The notes below the pieces were generated by a model, which saw only the letters and a program-made list of their open reading frames with translations, made no database searches and had not been told where the DNA came from. DNA of 64,000 nucleotides from Magnolia sinica (taxonomy: Eukaryota > Streptophyta > Magnoliopsida > Magnoliales > Magnoliaceae): positions 20,282,032 through 20,346,031 of the forward strand of contig NC_080582.1 in the NCBI RefSeq assembly GCF_029962835.1. Direction: 5' to 3'. Shown one piece after another: positions 60,663-64,000 of this stretch; position 1 is the stretch's first letter; each line of letters begins with the position of its first letter. A program made the translations under genes and the position numbers.

Positions 60663-60678
60663 ATGGTACACTATCAAA

Positions 60679-60929
60679 AATTAGGGTCAGGCTTTAAACG
60701 TTTCATCTGTAGTTTGACTGGGGACTTAGTTTAGAGCACAGGTAGCTCCCATACCATCCACATTATAATTTGTATAAATATGAGTAGGCAATGGTGCAAA
60801 AATCACATTAATAAGATGATTCTACATCCTAATAAATATCATGAAAAATGGACAATCAAGATGAGCTAAGAAATAAAAAGGTCCCTCATAACCTGAAACA
60901 TCTATGGGATAGTAATTATTGATCATCCA
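60679..60929. other. Spacer between LINE and CACTA terminus
   Basis: No gene or repeat recognised. The last three bases before the CACTA end are CCA, the putative target triplet. Confidence 0.5.
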
Positions 60930-61260
60930 CACTACTAGAAAAAGGGGCAAAGGCTACAGATAAAATCCATAGCGTTAGACCTATGGCTATGGTTCTAGTC
61001 CGTAGCACGACTATAGTCGTAGGTGCCGTAACAATAGGTCTGGAACCTATAGGTTACAATAGCTACGGATATAATCCGTAGCAATTATATCTGTAGCGAT
61101 AAGTATAAACAGTTACAGATTATGTAGCAATAAGTATAAACAGCTACGGATATTATTTGTCGCTAAAAGTCCGTAGCAATATGCCAAATTTAACAATGGC
61201 TACAACTGTCGGATTACCGGCTACGGTCAATATCCGTAGCTATTTCTACATTAAAAAAAT
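60930..61260 (+). mobile_element. CACTA (En/Spm-type) transposon terminus with subterminal repeats
   Basis: Begins CACTACTAGAAAAAGGGGC, the classic terminal inverted repeat of plant CACTA elements. The next 300 bp hold many short inverted and direct subterminal motifs around 'ctacgg' and 'ccgtagc' (for example 61061-61083, 61150-61160, 61169-61177, 61210-61240), the transposase-binding type. The opposite terminus (TTTTTCTAGTAGTG) is not found before the window ends, so the element either continues past 64000 or is truncated. No transposase is seen. Confidence 0.85.
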
Positions 61261-61269
61261 ATATATAAT

Positions 61270-61440
61270 CATTTGTTCATTCAATTATCACCTACATAAT
61301 CATTCATTCATTCCATTACAATCAATTACAATCATTCATTCATTCCATTACAATCAATTACAACATTCATTCATTCAATTACAATCAATTACAATCCTTC
61401 ATTCAATCAATTACAATTACAATTACAATAATACTGAAAA
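61270..61440. repeat. TTACAATCA / TTCATTCA minisatellite
   Basis: Short units of 'ttacaatcaattacaatcat' and 'tcattcattc' type repeated about 8-10 times. Such internal tandem repeats are frequent next to CACTA subterminal regions. Confidence 0.8.
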
Positions 61441-61580
61441 TACAAATCTTTGGCTTCATTAGAGAAATTTGCTCGACTTTACCCTGAAATTTCAATGATA
61501 AAGAATTGAAAGAGAAGATATTTTTTGACGGTATGATATTTTTTTCACAAGTAAATATACCTTTTTCAGCCATCACCCAC

Positions 61581-61757
61581 CTGAAGAATCAAAAACCGAT
61601 TATTGTCCAAGTCCACTCCTTTTCCTTTCAATTTCTTAGTGACCTCTTTAAAATTACTTCCACGGTCATTTATGTAGTACTTTGAAGAGTTGTCTTGAAA
61701 TGCAACTCTAGTAATGACAAAGTCACTTCCTGCAACAGCTTCGTATATTCCATCATC
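61581..61757 (-). CDS. SMC4: Single SMC4 (condensin ATPase subunit) exon: captured or part of a gene running off the right edge
   Basis: On the minus strand 59 codons are open between a good acceptor (TTTGTAG before 61757) and a good donor (GTGGGT after 61581). The translation begins DDGIYEAVAGSDFVITRVAF and ends KLKGKGVDLDNNRFLILQ. This is the N-terminal head region of SMC4, just before the conserved GEVEQ segment; VDLDNNRFLILQ is diagnostic of the family. SMC4 pairs with SMC2 in condensin to compact chromosomes. There is no frameshift or stop. The next exon (GEVEQI..) is not found to the left, where a CACTA terminus lies 650 bp away, and no other SMC4 exon is seen up to 64000. I favour a gene fragment carried inside the transposon. 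A real SMC4 gene with large introns is the alternative. Confidence 0.8.
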
Positions 61758-61898
61758 CTACAAATAGTCATGGCATTCATAAATCAGTATGACCATTGGG
61801 GGAAAGAAAAACAAAGTAACAGAAGTGCATCATGTATAACCATTTTTTTTCTTTATGAATTAATAAAAACTTAAAGAGGAATGAAATTGACACAAAAG

Positions 61899-62016
61899 AA
61901 ATGGTCTCACCATATGGTTTGTAGGGCTAAAATAAATGCCTGGACGATTTTCGCAAGAAGGACCATCGGCAGCCACAAGTACCCACTTCCCAAGGAATGG
62001 TCTTACCATATGGTTT
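61899..62016. repeat. 96-bp interval between short direct repeats, possible second fragment
   Basis: 'atggtctcaccatatggttt' (61901) and 'atggtcttaccatatggttt' (61997) are direct repeats. Between them the minus strand is open for about 26 codons (KWVLVAADGPSCENRPGIY onward) and meets a possible donor (CATATG then GTGAGA). I do not recognise the protein. It may be a second captured exon or chance. Confidence 0.35.
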
Positions 62017-62022
62017 AGATTA

Positions 62023-64000
62023 TAAGTTTATGTTAATGTTGTAGGTTATAGGTTTAGGTTTAGGAATTTGAGAATACATTTACGTTTTAGGTTTTGGTTT
62101 AGGTTTTACGTTTAGGTTAAGGTTTAGGTTATAAGTGTAGGTTATAGGTTTAGGTTTAGGTTAGGTTATATGTTAAGGTTTAGGGAATTGAGTTTAGGTT
62201 ATAGGTTAAGGTTTAGGTTTAGGTTATAAGTTTAGGTTTAGGTTATAGTTTTGGGATTTGAGAATAGGTTTAGGTTAATGTTGTAGGTTATAGGTTTAGG
62301 TTAATGTTGTAGGTTATATGTTTAGGTTATAGGTTTAGGTTTAGGTTTAGGGATTTGAGAATACATTTAGGTTTTAGGTTTATGTTTAGGTTATAGGTTT
62401 AGGTTTAGGTTATAGGTTTAGGGAATTGAGAATAGGTTAAGATTTAGGTTTAGGAAATCGAGTTCGGGTTCAGGATCGGGTTTAGGTTTGGGTTTTCAAG
62501 TTTAGGTTTAGGTTTAGGTTAGGGAGTTGAGATTAGGATTAGGTTTTAGGTTTAGGTTTAGGGATTTAAGAATACATTTAGGTTTTAGGTTTAGGTTTAG
62601 GTTTAGGTTTAGGGATTTGAGAATACATTTAGGTTATAGGTTTAGGTTTAGGTTTAGGTTAATGTTAGATTATAGGTTATAAGTTTAGGTTATAGGTTAT
62701 AGGTTATAGGTTTTGGTTTAGGTTAAGATTAAGGTTTAGGTTATGGTTTAGGTTTAGGTTATAGGTTTAAGTTTAGGTTATATGTTATATGTTATAGGTT
62801 ATAGCTTTTGGGAATTGAGAATAGGTTATGGTTTAGGTTTAGGAAATTGGGTTCGGGTTCGGGATTGGGTTTAAGTTTGGGTTTTCAAGTTTAGGTTTAA
62901 GTTTAGGTTAGGGAGTTGAGATTAGGATGAGGTGTAGGTTTAGGTTTAGGGATTTGAGAATACATTTAGGTTATAGGTTTATGTTATAGGTTTAGGTTAG
63001 GTTTAGGTTTAGGTTATAATTATAGGTTTAGGTTTAGGTTAAGGTTATAGGTTTAGGTTTATGTTATAGGTTTAGGTTAGGTTTAGGTTTAGGTTATAGG
63101 TTATATGTTATAGATTACAGTTTTTGGGAATTGAGAATTGGTTAAGGTTTATGTTTAGGAAATCGGGTTCGGGTTCGGGATCGGGTTTAGGTTTGGATTT
63201 TCAAGTTTAGGTTTAGGTTTAGATTAGAGAGTTGAGATTAGGATTACGTGTAGATTTAGATTTAAGGATTTGAGAATACATTTAGATTTAGGCTTTAGAT
63301 TTAAGTTAAGGTTATAGGTTTAGGTTATAGGTTTAGGTTTAGGTTATAGGTTATAGGTATAGGTTTTGGGATTTGAGAATAGGTTTAGGTTTCAGTTTAG
63401 GTTATAGGTTATAAGTATAGGTTTATGTTTAGGTTAAGGTCTAGGTTTAGGTTATAGGTTTAGGTTAGGGAGTTGAGATTAGGATTAAGTGTAGGTTTAG
63501 GTTTAGAGATTTGAGAATACATTTAGGTTTTAGGTTTAGGTTTAGGGATTTTAGAATACATTTAGGTTTTAGGTTTAGGTTTTGTGATTTGAGAATAGTT
63601 TTAGGTTATAAGTATAGGTTTAGGTTGGGTTATAGATTAAGGTTTAGGGATTTGAGTTTAAGTTATAGGGTTTAACTTAGGGTTTAGGTTATAGGTTATA
63701 GGTTTAGGTTTAAGTTACAGGTTTAGTTTTAGGTTTAGGTTTTAGGTTTATGTATAGGCTTAGGTTATAGGTTATAGGTTATATGTTTAGGTTAAGGTTT
63801 AGGGATTCGGGTTCGGGTTCGGGTTTGGGTTCGGGTTTAGGCTATAGGTTAAGGTTTAGGTTTAGGTTATGGGGTTTGGGATATGAGAATAGGTTTAGGT
63901 TATAAGTATAGGTTTAGGTTGGGTTATAGGTTTATGTTTATGTTTAGGTTATAGGTTTTGGGATTTGAGAATAGGTTTAGGTTATAAGTTTAGGTTTAAG
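62023..64000 (+). repeat. Degenerate telomere-like (TTTAGG) array with higher-order structure
   Basis: Almost 2 kb of units TTTAGG, TTTAGGT, TTATAGG and variants, G-rich strand on plus, running off the window edge. Plant telomeres are TTTAGGG; here the 6-bp TTTAGG and TTATAGG forms dominate. Non-telomeric spacer motifs recur in order: 'gggaattgagaatagg', 'ggaaatcgggttcgggttcggg', 'gggttttcaag', 'gggagttgagattaggat', 'gggatttgagaatacattt'. The full set starts near 62410, 62809 and 63126, a higher-order repeat of about 320-400 bp. No protein is encoded. Confidence 0.92.

Noticed and set aside
62023-63999. CRISPR-like spaced repeats
   Set aside because: This is a eukaryotic genome. The repeats are telomere-like and not evenly spaced, with no cas genes.
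62023-64000. True chromosome end (telomere)
   Set aside because: Units are mostly TTTAGG/TTATAGG with long spacer motifs rather than homogeneous TTTAGGG, and the array is adjacent to transposon sequence. A subtelomeric position is still possible.

Overview
The window is nuclear DNA from a flowering plant. The genes are intron-rich and laccase-like, the intergenic DNA is AT-rich with many GA and TA microsatellites, and most of the length is LTR retrotransposons, LINEs and MITE-type DNA transposons. A foldback element repeated throughout (arms reading like CCCACCATGATGTATG ... TTTTATCC) reminds me of magnoliid genomes such as Cinnamomum, Magnolia or Liriodendron. That placement is from memory and is tentative.

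Layout. 1-14 kb holds no gene that I can support: degraded LTR-like DNA, a TA-targeting MITE at 5.3-5.8 kb with a small deletion derivative at 10.1 kb, and foldback elements at 8.5-9.1 and 12.2-13.0 kb. 14.4-34.0 kb is a tandem pair of laccase genes. The first (14574-23121, six exons, 570 aa) is intact with all four copper-binding motifs. The second (24213-33733) has the same six exons but a +1 frameshift in exon 3 and a -1 frameshift in exon 6, so I call it a pseudogene. Because the copies are aligned duplicates, each provides the empty site for insertions in the other: a decayed gypsy element and MITEs in copy 1; a hAT MITE, a TRIM, and a LINE inside a solo LTR inside a MULE-type MITE in copy 2.

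34.5-36.9 kb and 47.2-57.9 kb are two diverged copies of one non-coding segment. Both were invaded after duplication: copy A by a MULE MITE; copy B by a copia element, a truncated LINE and a 4.8-kb probable solo LTR. A 3.8-kb copia element (36863-40683, minus strand) follows copy A. 40.7-47 kb is retroelement debris, a GA-rich minisatellite and a hAT-type MITE.

58.6-60.7 kb is a 5'-truncated LINE with a perfect 16-bp target duplication. From 60930 rightward begins a CACTA-type transposon terminus. Behind it lie a TTACAATCA minisatellite, a clean 59-codon SMC4 (condensin) exon on the minus strand, and from 62.0 kb to the window edge a 2-kb degenerate telomere-like (TTTAGG) array with a higher-order pattern. 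The CACTA end, the captured-looking condensin exon and the telomere-like array are the most unusual part of the window.

The only gene likely to make a full protein is the first laccase, a secreted copper oxidase of the cell wall (lignin or flavonoid polymerisation). Everything else coding is transposon remnant or a fragment. Exon boundaries, LTR ends and duplication ends were read by eye from splice sites, TG..CA ends and matching flanks; none was computed.
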